From Ursus arctos (lineage: Eukaryota; Chordata; Mammalia; Carnivora; Ursidae), in contig NW_026623056.1 in the NCBI RefSeq assembly GCF_023065955.2, positions 85,807,256 to 85,871,255 of the forward strand: DNA of 64,000 nucleotides, in the 5' to 3' direction. The notes under the pieces were generated by a model that did not search any database, had not been told where the DNA came from, and saw only the letters and a list, made by a program, of their open reading frames with translations. Each line of letters opens with the position of its first letter. Positions within the stretch are counted from its first letter, which is position 1. Below, piece after piece: positions 35,259-47,326 of this stretch. The position numbers and the translations under genes are program-made.

Positions 35259-35949
35259 GTGACAATTCAGGCTCCACTGTATGGCTCTCCAAACCCAATC
35301 TGTCCTTTATTTTACCCACTTTCATGCAAGGGACAAAAATGGTAAACCCCTTAAGGACTTAAGGATTTTTTAATGTTCAGGGCAGCCTAAAGGGTCCCAG
35401 CAAAGTTATATTCCAGGGAACCTTGAGGCTGTACTTGGTCTGCTTTACACGGAAGCCAGTGACTGTCTGATCTCTTTGATGCTACTTTTCTGCAGGTACA
35501 ATTTATGTTCTCCCAGCCTGATGACATAGAAAATGGGAGACAATAAAGAAAACAGGGAATACTATTGCACAGGAGGCAATAATCACTCTCCAATATTTTC
35601 AGCTGCACATAACTGAAAACCCAACAAAAAGGAGCTTAAATGATAATAAAGACATGAGTTACTTCACATAGCAAGAGATCCACTATGGTGGGGGGGAGGG
35701 GGAAGAGAGAGAGAGAAAGGAAGGCTCCAGGGTTGATTTTTCAGTTGCTCATAAAGAGCTCTCCCTTTTTCTTCTTTCCTTCTTTCTAGTCTGCTATCCT
35801 CAGGGTATTGACTTGGGATGATTCCCCTCATAGTCCTAAAGAGGCTGCCACAGGTCCAAGCATCACACAGAGATGACAACTAGAAGCACAAAGGTACTAT
35901 TCCTTCTTACTTGCCTCTTTACATTACAGAATAGAGCATGAGGAGCCCT
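35259..35949. other. unassigned sequence
   Basis: 35600-35670 (TTCAGCTGCACATAACTGAAAACCC...GGAGCTTAAATGATAATAAAG) resembles an old interspersed repeat I cannot name. A G-run and GA-rich stretch lies at 35689-35725. Confidence 0.35.
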
Positions 35950-36602
35950 ACGTTATGCTACACAGTAAAAAAAAAAAAAAAGAACACCAATACTTCACAA
36001 ACTCTTCCAAAGAAAAGAAAGGAAATACTTCCAAACTTATTTCATGAGGTGAGATTACCTAATTACCCTGATACCAAAACCAGACAAGGATATGAGAAAA
36101 CTATAGCCAAAATCCCTTAATGAATACAGATAGAAAAATCATCAACAACATAGTAAGAAACCCAATCCAGCAACATATAAAAAGGATTATGCTCCATGAC
36201 CAAATGGGATTTGTTCCGGGAATGCAAGGTTGGTTGATATGAAAATCAATCAGTGTAATACATTTTATTAAGAAAATACAAGGACAAAAACCACATGATC
36301 AGACACGGAAAAAGCATTTGGCAAACTCCAATACTCTTTGATGATTAAAAAAAAAAATTCAGTAAAGTAGGAATAGAAGGGAACTTTCTCAACCTGATAA
36401 AGGACATCTGGAAAAACCCAAAGCTAACATTATACTTAAGGTGAAAGACCACAAGTTTTCCCACTAATAGTACAAGAAAGACAAGAATAAGAGGGTGACT
36501 GCACTTACTGTGGTAAGCACCGAGCAAAGGACAGAATTTTCAAATCACTATGTCATGCACCTAAAACGAATATAACACTGTATGTAGCACATGCTTGCTT
36601 CT
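35950..36602 (+). mobile_element. old L1 ORF2 fragment with 3' end
   Basis: Reads as decayed ORF2 (TACCCTGATACCAAAACCAGACAAGG; CATGACCAAATGGGATTTG; GGAAAAAGCATTTGGCAAA), then jumps to a 3' UTR block (GAGGGTGACTGCACTTACTGTGG; CACCTAAAACGAATATAACACTGTATGT). An internal deletion separates the two. Confidence 0.8.
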
Positions 36603-36954
36603 GGAATACAGAAGGGGGACAAAACCATTACTTCTTAAAAAGTAATTTATTCCTTAAAATACTTTCTTAAAAATGTTTCAGTAATTACATTAGCAATATT
36701 CATTTTTACCTATAAAATGACTAGTTTTTTGAGATCTTTACATGGCTGCTTCACTCAATCTGTGGATAAATCTGATTATAAAAGTCACCAAAAAGAGCAG
36801 TGTCATTTGCCTTATTTCTCTACAAGACTTTGTATTTTCTAAAACTCTGAGTCCACTCACGGGATGTGTGTGTGTATTAGATGTACATACATCTATACAG
36901 CTTGGATGTAAATGTCATCCATTATATGTCATCGTGGGTTGAATGGAGTTGAAA
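36603..36954. other. unique sequence
   Basis: About 350 bp, AT-rich; nothing recognised. Confidence 0.35.
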
Positions 36955-37505
36955 TGAATCAGGACATGCTACCCCAAAATATGTCATTTTAGCAGAGGGC
37001 TTTTTGGGTTACAGTCAATTGAGAAACAGTAGATGCAGGAGAACTCTCTGCCCTCTTCCTTTCTGCCTAAAATCAAGGCACAAATTTCTGTCTGTAAAGG
37101 TGCTCCTCCCCCTGTCCCTGTACCAGGAAAAGGAAAACAACTCTTAATCGCCAGGGACTCCTATCACTGGAGATTGCCAACTTTAGTCTGCATAACAATC
37201 CTTACTAAATAGCCCTTGTTTTCCATTAGTTTCCCCATATATTTACTTTCCCAAAATCTACCCTCTTCCCAGACGCCCAAACCCCTTTTTCTTTGTCTAG
37301 CCACTTCTCTACATTATCACCTTTTTAAAAACGGTATATAAGGCCTCAAGCCTAACTATTTCTTTGGGTTTTGTTTTCTATGTAGCCCCTATGTGCATGC
37401 AAAATAAATGTTTTCTCCTATTGATCTGTCTTTTGGCAGTTTAATTCACAAGGCCCTGTCACTGAACCTAAAAGAGTAGAGAAAAAGGTTTTTCCCTCCC
37501 CTACA
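36955..37505 (+). mobile_element. probable solo ERV-type LTR
   Basis: An LTR-like layout: TGAATCAGGACATGCTACCCC start, TATATAAGG promoter-like box at 37335, AATAAA at 37403, then GTCTTTTGGCAGTTTAATTC and an end at CCCCTACA. No internal retroviral genes adjoin it. I could not find a matching TSD, so the termini are approximate. Confidence 0.65.
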
Positions 37506-37683
37506 GTGTCCCCCCACCTACCTGCCCACCACCAAAAGAAATGTCTAAGTCATAAGCCCCAGTGCCTTTGAATGGAACCTTATTTGGAAATAAGGTTTCT
37601 ATGGATGTAATTAAGTGAAGGATTTCAAGATGAGCTCATCCTAGATCAACCAGGTGTACCCTAAATCCAATGACAAGTCCTTC

Positions 37684-37904
37684 TTTTTTTTTTTTTTAAG
37701 ATTTTATTTATTTTAGAGAGACAGACCTTGAGCAGCGATGAGGGGCAGAGGGAGAGAATCTCAAGCAGACTCCACGTTGAGTGCAGAGCCTGATGCAGGG
37801 CCCAATCCCGTGACCCCAACCCCATGACCCCAATCCTATCACGACCTAAGCCAAAACCAAGAGCGAGACACTTCTTAAGCATCTGGGCCACCCTGGTACC
37901 CCCC
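37684..37904 (-). mobile_element. Can-SINE inside MLT1-like LTR
   Basis: Antisense SINE with T(n)AAGATTTTATTTATTT head and GGGCCACCCTGGTACCCCCC end. There is an internal tandem expansion of a GTGACCCCAA-like unit. Flanks AAGTCCTTCTTTT/AAGTTCTTTT suggest a decayed TSD. Confidence 0.88.
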
Positions 37905-38165
37905 AAAGAGAAGTTCTTTTAAGAGAAAAGGAGTAACAGAGAGACAGAAAAAAGGTGAAATGACCATGGCAGCAGAGATTGGGATGATGTAGCTACAAGC
38001 GAAGGAATCTCAAGGATTGTCAGCAACTACCAGAAACTAGCAGAAAGGTGTGGAACAGACTCCTCCTTAGAGCCTCCAGAAGGAACCAACTCTACTGACA
38101 CCTTGATTTCAGACTTCTGGCCTTCAGGACTGTGACAGAATAAAACGCTATTCTTTTTGTTGTTT

Positions 38166-38353
38166 TTGTTTTTTAAGATTTTAATTATTTGTTTGGGGGA
38201 GGGGGAACAGAAGGGGAGGGAAAGAAAGAATCTCCAGCAGACTCCACACTGAGCACAAGCCTGACATGCAACTCCGTCTCACAACCCTGAGATCATGACC
38301 TGAGCCGAAATCAAGAGTCAGACCCTCAACCAACTGAGCCACCCAGGCGCCCC
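38166..38353 (-). mobile_element. Can-SINE inside MLT1-like LTR
   Basis: Antisense SINE ending GAGCCACCCAGGCGCCCC. Flanks AAAACGCTATT (38141-38151) and AAAATGCTATT (38355-38365) are a probable TSD. Confidence 0.9.
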
Positions 38354-38685
38354 TAAAATGCTATTGTTTTAGGCCACCAGGCTTGTGGTTATTTGTTATG
38401 GCAGCCCTAAGAAACTAATACATAGGTATTGCAGCAGGAAAAAAAAATGTCACCAAAGTACAGATTTTGTACTTCATCCTTGTCAGTCAAGCCCCAGGGA
38501 GGTGAGCAGATGTATCGGGGCCAAAAGAGTCTGTCTGAGATTGGAGCATGCTGGGTGTGGTGGTTTTGTGTCTACCAAACACCAGGTAAATAACTAGGCC
38601 TGATTCAAAACCAGTGACCAAGAGAAGTACCTCTCCAACAGAGCCACCAAATGGAGAAAGTACATATTCTGTGAGATCTGAAGCA

Positions 38686-38860
38686 GGAGTCAGGAAGGAG
38701 CCCTATTCTGGAAAGGGCCAGATAGTAAATATTTTCAGGTCTGTGAGCCATATGGTCTCTGTCACAACTGCTCAACTCTCCTGTTGTAAGGGGAAACAGC
38801 CATAGACAACTGGTAAACAAATAGACATGGCTGTGTTACAATTAAACTCTATTTACAAAC
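38686..38860 (-). repeat. old DNA-transposon-type repeat
   Basis: GGGCCAGATAGTAAATATTTTCAGG, GAGCCATATGGTCTCTGTCACAACTGCTCAACTC and TGGCTGTGTTACAATTAAACTCTATTTACAAA belong to a common mammalian hAT-like fossil. A second copy lies in opposite orientation at 55484-55666. Confidence 0.65.
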
Positions 38861-39592
38861 TTCTGGGTACACACCCAAAAACACTGAACGCTGAGACTCA
38901 AACAGATATTGTACATCCATGTTCACAGCAGCATTATTCACAATAGCCAAGAGGTAGAAACATCCCAAGTGTCCACCAACTGATGAATAAATAACAAAAT
39001 ATGTTATATATTATTCAGCCACAAAAAAAAGAAGAAAATCCTGTAACATGCTGCAAAATGGATAACCCTTAAGGACATGATGCTAAGTGAAATAAGTCAG
39101 TTACAAAAGGACAAATACTATATGATTCCCCCCCTGGGAGGTATCTAAAGGAGTCAAGCTATTAGAAACAGAAAGTAGGGGGCGCCTGGGTGGCGCAGTC
39201 GTTAAGCGTCTGCCTTCAGCTCAGGGCGTGATCCCAGCGTTCTGGGATCGAGCCCCACATCAGACTCCTCTGCTGGGAGCCTGCTTCTTCCTCTCCCACT
39301 CCCCCTGCTTGTGTTCCCTCTCTCGCTGGCTGTCTCTCTCTCTAATAAATAAATAAAATCTTAAAAAAAAAAAAAAAAAAAGAAACAGAAAGTAAAATAG
39401 AAGTCCCCAGGGGCAGAGGGGAGAGGGAAAAGGGGAGGTATTATTCAACCGGTATAGAGTTTGTTTTGCAAGACGAAAAAGTTCTAGACATCTGTCACAC
39501 AACAATGTGAATACAGTTAACCCTACTGAACTGTACATTTAAAAATGGTTAAGATGACAAATTTTATGTCACTTGTTTTTATCACAAAGAAA
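38861..39592 (+). mobile_element. old L1 3' end, SINE-interrupted
   Basis: ORF2 C-terminal region (CAGCAGCATTATTCACAATAGCC; GTGTCCACCAACTGATGAATAA; GATGCTAAGTGAAATAAGTCAG) and 3' UTR (CTGAACTGTACATTTAAAAATGG). Confidence 0.85.
39178..39380 (+). mobile_element. Can-SINE
   Basis: Complete GGCTCAGGGCGTGATCCC-subtype copy. The 14-bp TSD AGAAACAGAAAGTA lies at 39164-39177 and 39381-39394. Confidence 0.95.
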
Positions 39593-39597
39593 AAAAG

Positions 39598-40165
39598 CAG
39601 CAACGCAAGATGAGCAAGTTCTGGAGATCTGACGCCATGACCATAGTTAACAGTACTATTTTGTATACCCGAAATTTGCTAGAAGGGTAGATCTTTCTAT
39701 TTTTTAATAATAATTTTTATTATGTTATGTCACCATACAGTTTATCCTTAGTTTTTGATGTAGTGTACCATGACTCATTATTTGCGTATAACACCCAGTG
39801 CTCCATGGAATACGTGCCCGCCTTAATACCCATCATCAGACTATCCCAGGCCCCCACCCCCCTCCCCTCTGAAGCCCTCAGTTTGTTTCCCAGAGTCCAC
39901 AGTCTCTCATGGTTCATTCCCCTTCTGTTTACCCACCCCCTTCATTCTTCCCTTCCTTCTCCTACCGATCTTCCTGCGATTTCTTATGTTCCATAAAAGG
40001 GGGCAGATCTTAAGTGTCTTCACCACAAAGAAAAAAAAATTATACAGTAACTATGTGAGGTGATGGATATGTTAATTAGCTGGATTGTGGTGATTATTTC
40101 ATAATGTAAAAATATGTCAAATCATCAGGTCGTACACCTTAAATACATACAATGCTTAATTCTCA
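39598..40165 (+). mobile_element. old L1 3' UTR fragment, split
   Basis: 39598-39684 (AGTTCTGGAGATCTGACGCC; AGTTAACAGTACTATTTTGTATACC) and 40011-40165 (AAGTGTCTTCACCACAAAG; GTGAGGTGATGGATATGTTAATTAG) are one old L1 3' UTR interrupted by the antisense young L1. Confidence 0.8.
39696..39999 (-). mobile_element. young L1 3' end, antisense
   Basis: Reverse complement of the last bases of ORF2 (TATGGAACATAAG) and the young-family 3' UTR. Flanked by GGGTAGATCTT (39685-39695) and GGGCAGATCTT (40000-40010), an 11-bp TSD with one mismatch. Confidence 0.92.
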
Positions 40166-40194
40166 ATCGAACCTCAACAAAGCCTGAGGAGCAA

Positions 40195-40560
40195 TGAATC
40201 CCTAACACACATCACATCATGGATGAACCTCGAAAACATGAGGCTAAGTTAAATAAACCGGACAAAAAAGGACACATAGTATACGATTCCATCTCAATGA
40301 AACATCTAGAATAGGCAAATTATAGGAGCAGAAAGTAGACCAGAGGCTACCTGGTGCTGGGGGCGGGGGCAGGGAGTGGGAGGAGGAGTCACTGATTAAT
40401 GGACACAGAGTTTCCACCTGAGGTGAGGAAGTTTTGGAAACAGACCCCGGTGACGCTTACACAACATCGTCCTCAGTGCCGCTAAACTACTATGCTTCAA
40501 AACGGCTACGATGGCAAGTTTTATGTTATGCATATCTTACCACAGTTTTTTAAAGTTTGC
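40195..40560 (+). mobile_element. old L1 3' end fragment
   Basis: CATCATGGATGAACCTCGAAAACATGAGGCTAAGTTAAATAA through CCTGGTGCTGGGGGCGGGGGCAGGGAGTGGG and the final TGGCAAGTTTTATGTTATGC block. A different old L1 subfamily from the preceding fragment. Confidence 0.8.
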
Positions 40561-42214
40561 ATTTAGAAAAAGAAAACACTTTATTTACAAAAATAGGGAG
40601 TGGTTGTAGTTTGCTGACCTGTGATCTAGAGTTTCCAGGATACTGAGAGGACCCTTGGTGTCCGTTCTTACTCCAGAATGACCCCAGGGTAGTGGCTACA
40701 GGGTGGTAAGGACTCACCATGAGCTCTGAGACCCTGTGTCGCTTCCTTCTTAGGACGCACATATGCACATCTGGAACATGGAGCAAGGTGGATTTCTATT
40801 AGGATGTGTGACTTGAAAAAGCCTCCAAGCTCTGTCACCTAACTGTGCTGTGTGCCTAGGAGAGAAAACACAGAGGGACCGTCTGGCAGAGCGAGCCACC
40901 CAGCGGTTCAGGACACCCAATCCCAGTTCGCCGCATTGCTGTCAGTCACATCCCCTCTGCTCGCGACCTCAATTTGATCCGATGCTTCTACTCTGCTGTA
41001 TCCAAAAGCACGCTGCTTACAACCAAGACTAAGTGAGAGGGCATTACACGTCTGCGGACGGCTGCCAGCATCCTTAGGTGTATTTTCATCCAGAAGAATA
41101 AACAGCCTCATAGAAACAGACATGAAACGTGAGGCTCAAAGTCATAATTCAACGTATAACAACCTGCAAACCGGCGCAGGTTTATTAGACAGCTAATAAA
41201 AATAAATCATGGAGGTGTTTTTAAAATGACTTCCCATGTGTTGTGGTTACTTCTCGGGCATACTGTAAATTAACTGTGAAGTGCTACTTCCTGCAGGGAT
41301 TTTTTTTTTCTTTCAAATATAAAGGGGTTATAAGGCTAAAGAATGCAGACACGCATCATGTCTGCAGAAATCATAAAAAAAGATCAAATGTAATATTTTC
41401 TTTCAACATGGGCGACTGCTTTGAGATTTTCCATTCAAGCAGCCTTGAACACAGCCTCCAGCGTTTGCCAGTTACTCCTGACAAATACCATTTGGGCCTG
41501 AGTGATGTTGTAAGTGAAATAAAACAGTGGGAGGGAAAAACCAGAACATGATAAAAGGCATTTTTTTTGGTCTGCTGAGAACTTACTGTAAGTTATACAT
41601 TCATGAGGAAAGGCCTTGCTTCCTGCCAGTGACGGACCCCATGTGATTTTGAGTTCTAAGGTGACTTTTGTTTGACAGTAATAGGAAGGGAAGACAAAAC
41701 TCAGTTTTCATGTTCCTTAAAAGGGAGTCAGCTCTTTTTTCCCCCCTCACAAAGAAAAAAATGTATATAAACAAAAGAAGAGACACCAGGCACTGTTCCC
41801 CATCATTCTGCATAAATATGAGCTAATGTGCGGGAACAATGCCGTGAAATCAGCCTGTCCGGGACGCCTGTGGCTGCCAGCAGCTCCACCTGGCTCTATC
41901 TGTGAGTCAGGAGCATGTCCGAACCTGCTGTGGGTAACCAAAGCCACAAAAAAGGAAAGGCACAGCCAGGATTCAGAGTGCAGTTGTCTGCCCTCCCTCC
42001 AACCCCCAGAAACCCATGGATGGCCTGAGGGAAGCAAATAAGAAGGCTGCCCCCATCCCCATGGCCTCATTCTTTAAGATTCCAACCAAACTCATCCCTA
42101 CTCTTAACCGCAGGGTTACAGGAAGTCGGCAAGCAGTCCACAGAAATGTCCCGAAAGACCTTGTATGGGTATAAAGCCCACAGGGCATCAAGCAGACCAG
42201 GGCTGTGTTCAGGC
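40561..42214. other. unique sequence, no gene recognised
   Basis: No exon with supporting splice sites. Frames up to 107 codons occur on both strands without recognisable content. Confidence 0.35.
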
Positions 42215-42275
42215 AAGGAAGGGACCTTACCTAGTGACCCGTTGAGCTGGGCCTTCTTCATCTGTCAGACAGAGA
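42215..42275 (+). repeat. MIR SINE fragment
   Basis: GGACCTTACCTAGTGACCCGTTGAGCTGGGCCTTCTTCATCTGTCAG is a diverged sense MIR core. Confidence 0.6.
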
Positions 42276-42854
42276 ACAGTCATGTCGAGGATGGAATCCA
42301 TTCATGGATGGCACCCATCTGGTACTGTGCCAGCCCCTAGTCGCTAGGCAGTCCCTGGAAACACTAAGGAAACACTGGCCAGTCTAAAAGTCCCTGGACT
42401 CTTCCAGTCCAGGCCCACCAGTGCTAATGCATCTACAGTGGCTCAGTGACTTCGTAAGAACACTGTTGCATTAGCATCTATCCGTTCCCCGTGAAGGTGA
42501 ACCTCAGAAACGTGCGTTAGGAAGCCTGCAGCTCCACAGCCAACTGCCCGGCAGCTCGCCGGCATGGAGTGTAGGTGAGAAACTGGCAGCTTCTGTGGGG
42601 CCACCTCACCTGGTACTGCAGGGGGGACTGGGAACAGCCCAAAGTAAAAGGGGCAAAACCGTAATTGCTCTGATAATCCAGCCTCTCAGCAGAACCCACA
42701 GCCCCGCCCCACTCTCTGTAGATAAGCCGGCTCCAACGGGACGCCTTTGGTCAAGGACCAGCACCCCCAGCTGTGCTATACTGACGGCTGTTGGTCAGAC
42801 CCGCCCAGCAGACTGATAAGACTCTACCAAACACAATTCCTGGAGCTAGACATG
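42276..42854. other. unique sequence, no gene recognised
   Basis: About 0.6 kb. No repeat or exon recognised. Confidence 0.35.
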
Positions 42855-43020
42855 CTCCTGAGACGCAGCTTTGCTACATTTCGCAAGAACACACGTCTTG
42901 TGACAGTGCAGACTCTGATTCAGTAAGTCGGGGGGACCTGAGACTCTGCATTTCTAACAAACTCCCAGGGGAGCTGATACTGTCGGTCTGCATTTCAACC
43001 TTTGAGGAGCAGGGCTCTAT
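42855..43020 (+). repeat. old hAT-Charlie-type MITE fragment
   Basis: GACTCTGATTCAGTAAGTCGGGGGGACCTGAGACTCTGCATTTCTAACAAACTCCCAGGGGAGCTGATAC matches the MER5/MER58-type mammalian element in outline; exact family uncertain. Confidence 0.6.
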
Positions 43021-44829
43021 GTGAGCCCAATAAAAGATGCTGACACCACTTAGCTTGCTGAGGGTAGTTCCTGGTGGCCGTGGCCTCCCCTAGACTCCTG
43101 CCACTAGTAAGCCATAAAAGAAAAAGGAGGGGTTCTCACAGTTGCCCCCCGCCGTTGTTTGGTCTTACTGGTATCAGAGACACTGTCTTCTGGATAAAGA
43201 AACAGAATATTTCATCTTTCACACAATTTCTGCTGATGTTTGTGCCCATATGAGCCGTGGCTCCCAATCCAGGCTATGCTGTGGCTGCCTGCTCTGAATA
43301 TTGACCTACACCAATCAGAAAGAGCTCATTACCCCAACCTGAAGACTCTTAAGATCTGTTTCCCAAACAGGTAGCCACCACCAGTAAGGCAATTCCAATC
43401 AGATAAACAGTCATTTGCATTTCCTCTACTCTTTCGATTAAGGGGGGAAAATCCAATACTGTAGTAAGGGCCTCGTGCAGGTCTTGCCAGCACACTCTAG
43501 ACGAAACGCCAAAGAGAAAACAAGCATCCACTCAAGGCAAAGCCAGAACGTGTATCAGTAGCAGGTGTAGAAGGAGCGAGAAATCAAAAGGAAAGAGATG
43601 CGCCAGGAGCTCCCCCATCTGCAAGGTGAGTCAGTCTTGATCTAAGAACAGATCATGGAAGCACAGAGAGAGTCCAGCAGACCAAAGAAATCATTTCAAA
43701 TAGGACCGCCGGCCTAGCCACTGTGTGACGGGATCTGAAGGCTGTCAGCCGCCTGTGGACAGGGAAATCCAAGGACACCCTGGCGTTTTCACTCCACCTT
43801 GAAGCTCTGTCTTCAGATCAAATGCACGCACCTCTAATGACAGATGGGCCAGCCCTCCCATCAGTCAGAAGGAATGGCTCCTTGCCAGCTCTCGCCACAA
43901 AATGCACCATTTTCTAATTCCAGAAACATCTCGCAGAAGAGAAGTCACAGGACTACACCCCTTTCTCTGTGGGGGTGGTCAATTCGAACTCCTTTAAAAG
44001 CTCCCCTTCCTCTATTTGCCTGCGTGTTGGGACCTGAGTCCACATGCTATCAGTGATGTTAGAAATGAAAACCTGCTATCTGGTGCTAGACATTGTTTCT
44101 TAAAAGAAAGTGCTAAATATCAACATATCTTTATGGCTTGTCTGTAGGCAGAGCCTGGGCAGTTTCTGCATCTTTTCAAACTCCCTTCCCCAACCCAACT
44201 CCCTCCTCCGAGCTCAACACACCTGGCCCTTGTCTGGCAGCTGTCACCTTGAACTAACGTTTATCCGCCTGTGTTTCTCACCCAAGGAGATCCAACACCC
44301 CCCCAGAGGACATGAATCTCTGCATTTTACCCCAGTAGCAACACAGAGTTGTTTTGCCTTGTCTGGATCCTACTAACAGCTGAAAAAAATGATAGTCTGC
44401 TGCCTCATTTTGACGGAGCCTCAGCCCGGCGGTCTTCTTGTGCCATCTAGTGTACGAAAACAGAAGTGCCTCGGCTTGCGGCAAAGTCCCACGAAGATTC
44501 AGAGATCCGTTTTGTCTATTTCGGGCACCCAGCCGAACACTTGGGACACTAACAGGTATGACTTGTTTTTAAAAGAGTTGCATGAAAAGAACTAAAATGC
44601 ACTAAGCATCTGTTGTGGTCTGGCCACCCATACTTCAATGTACTCACTGAACCAAATGTTAAGGCATCTGAGCTTGGGATTAATCTGTTCTCAGTATGGA
44701 TTGGCACCATTTAAAACACTAATTTCAGCAGCATAAATGTGTGTGGTAGTATAGCAATGGGCACTCTGTATCCCACCTCCCAAACTCCTGTCACTGTACA
44801 CACTGGAAAACCAGAGAGTTCCACCTAGG
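43021..44829. other. unique sequence, no gene recognised
   Basis: About 1.8 kb. Nothing recognised. Confidence 0.35.
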
Positions 44830-45012
44830 ACTAGTTAACGCAGCTTTTCTCCTATAGAGCAGAGCCTCAGAAAGGGAACTGTGACATACATCAGAGTCAC
44901 CTGAAAGCTTTAGGGCCCCAATATCTTGGCACACCCCAGACCAATTAAATCAGAGCCTATGGGCTGGGACCCAGGCTCAATAGTTTATAAAGCTCTGCCT
45001 TGTGCAAGGGAG
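44830..45012 (+). repeat. old MER5A-like hAT MITE
   Basis: ATCAGAGTCACCTGAAAGCTTTAGGGCCCC, CACCCCAGACCAATTAAATCAGAG and GGGACCCAGGCTCAATAG match the MER5 pattern. It lies directly upstream of the old L1. Confidence 0.7.
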
Positions 45013-47142
45013 GTGACATCAGTCAACAAGATGGAGGGCTAGGGGGTCCCAATGCTCATCATCCTCACAAAAAAAAAAAAAAAACAAACAGTTTATAAAC
45101 AACTACGAAGCAATGAAAATAACTCAGGGAAAGCTCTGGGCCACAATTTTTTAAAAAGCAGCAAAAACCCTGCAGAGCTTAAAATCCAAGCTTGGTCACA
45201 TCGAAAAAGACAGGAAGTGTTTTACCCACATCTCCCCATTCTCAAGTCAAGAGCAGCTTAGTGCATGGGGGATATACTCGGGGGAAGCTGCTCTTATGGG
45301 GTAAAGGAGAACAGGAGAACTCCAGCAAGCCACACCACTGTGGATGTTTGCAGCCTTTGCTACCGTGGCCTCCCACGGTCTACACCAGTACTGATCCCAG
45401 CTGATGGAGCTGCCTGGACTTCCCAGCACTGAGTCCCCTCCTCATGGCTTGAGCTGTCCCTGCAATAAGATCTGCCCTCAGAAACCCTGTCACTGCTGTG
45501 CCCAGCTCTTTGAGATCAAGACTTCACAGTGCCTCACCATATACAAGATGGGAGCTGCCACTGCCCTGAGCCCTGCCCTCAACTCAGGCTGCAGCTTTGT
45601 CCCCTGACAGGGGCTACCCTGTGACCCTTCACTGATGGGGCTGTGCTGCCACTGCTCGGAACCCCACCGTCCAGGTTCCAGGTTGCTGCTCTGAACCACC
45701 ACCACCAGGACACAGTATCACTGCTCTGATCCCTGTCCCTGGGTTCCAGGTCAAAGCTCTGAACTGTCATTGCCAGGGGTACCGCTGCTGCCCGAGGTCT
45801 TGCTCCCTGGATCCTAACATGGGGCTTTAATAGGCCATCATTAGACATGTGCTTCTGCTATCCTAAAACTGCCCCTGAGGCCAAAGTCGGGACTGTGACC
45901 CACCACCATCCACAGGCTCTGCTGCTACTGCCCCTGCCCTCTGGGCCCAAGCCACTGCTATTCCTTGCTATTCCCAGGCCTGAGCCGCTGCTGCATCATC
46001 TACCTGCCAGAATCACTGCAAGACCCAGAGACCCAGACCCTGGTTTCACAAGGTTCTACATACACCTGCACCTTAGACATCAGTGCCCCCGCTGCAGCAA
46101 GTGCACCTGTGCCCCAGGGCCCAGGCACTGTGTTAGTTCTACACGCATCCGATCCCAGGACTTCAGCTCGCCTATTGCTCTGAGTGCCAGCATTCCAGAC
46201 TACAGGCCAAGAAGGATCCCCTTTTCCTAGAACTTCCTCCCGCAGGCAAAAACAGAACAGAAGATCCTAGCAACCTTCGCCTCTGAATATCCCAACAGCC
46301 TTAGTCACCACGCCACCCACAGTCTTGGCTACAGAAAACACCCACAGGTCTGTGCCTGCACGGACCTCAGCTGGTGCAACTGCATGGAGACTACACTGCT
46401 GTGCCTTCCAAGAATGAAAGACACTGCATCCCACCCAGCTGGCATCCTTGTAGCCACTTCTAGGTGAAAGTCTTTCCCCAAGGCCAAAGTCAGTCAAACG
46501 GCTGGAAGAGGTGAATGCACCCTCAAATGTGCAAACAGCAACACAAAGCCATCAGAAACAGGACAAAGCAAACATGACACCACAAAAGGAACATGATTTT
46601 TCAGTAACCAATCCCAAAGAAATGCAGATCGGTGAGTTACGAAAAAAAATTTAAAATAATCATTTCAAGGCATTTTAAAAAGGAAGCTCAGTCAGATTTA
46701 AGAGAACACAGATAATTTAATGAATTCAGGAAAATAATACATGAGCAAAATGAGAAGTTCAACAGAGACATAAATCATACAAAAAGAACCTAATCAAGAC
46801 TCTGAGCTGAAAGCATACAATGAACGAAATTAAAAATACAACAGAAAGCTTCAACATTAGGCTCCATCAGGCAGAAATAAGAATCTGGAAACTTGAAGAC
46901 AAGTCATGGTGAAATTATCCAGTTAGAGGAGAAAAAAGAAATTAGAATGGAAAAGAGTGAAAAAAAACCCTAGGTGAATTATGGAACACATCCAATGAAA
47001 CAACATGTGTACTATGGGTGTCCCAGAAGAAGAGACAGAGAAAGGGACAGAAAACTTACTTAAAGAATGGCTGAATACTTCCCAAATCTGGGAAAAGTAT
47101 GGCCGCCATCCAGGTACATGAAGCTCAAAAGTCCGCAGATAC

Positions 47143-47326
47143 GGGGCGCCTGGGTGGCTCAGTCAGTTAAGCGTCTGCCTTCGGCTCAGGTCATGATCCC
47201 AGGGTCCTGGGATCGAGTCCCGCATCAGGCTCCCTGCTTCTCCCTCTGCCTCTGCCTCTCTCTCTCTCTCAATACCTCTCTCGGTCTCTCATGAATAAAT
47301 AAATAAAATCTTTAAAAAAAAAAAAA
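47143..47326 (+). mobile_element. Can-SINE in old L1
   Basis: GGGGCGCCTGGGTGGCTCAG head, CAGGTCATGATCCCAGGGTCC subtype. A 16-bp TSD with one mismatch (AAAAGTCCGCAGATAC/AAAAGTCCCCAGATAC) at 47127-47142 and 47327-47342. Confidence 0.95.

Larger units (their letters stand above)
37510..38425 (+). mobile_element. MaLR (MLT1-like) LTR with two SINE insertions
   Basis: MLT1 hallmarks: GAATGGAACCTTATTTGGAAATAAGG, AACCAACTCTACTGACACCTTGATTTC, GGCCTTCAGGACTGTGACAG and GCCACCAGGCTTGTGGTTATTTGTTATGGCAGCCC ending ACTAATACA. Two independent antisense SINEs split it. Confidence 0.85.

Noticed and set aside
42067..42261. Exon-like minus-strand segment with CTGACAG acceptor, MKKAQLNGSL and a GTAAGG donor
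   Set aside because: The same bases read as a diverged sense MIR on the plus strand, and the phase does not continue the gene at 57.7-62.8 kb.
45847..46230. 127-codon frame in the GC-rich part before ORF1 of the old L1
   Set aside because: It lies in the presumed L1 leader, shows low-complexity Pro/Leu/Ser composition and has no recognisable domain.
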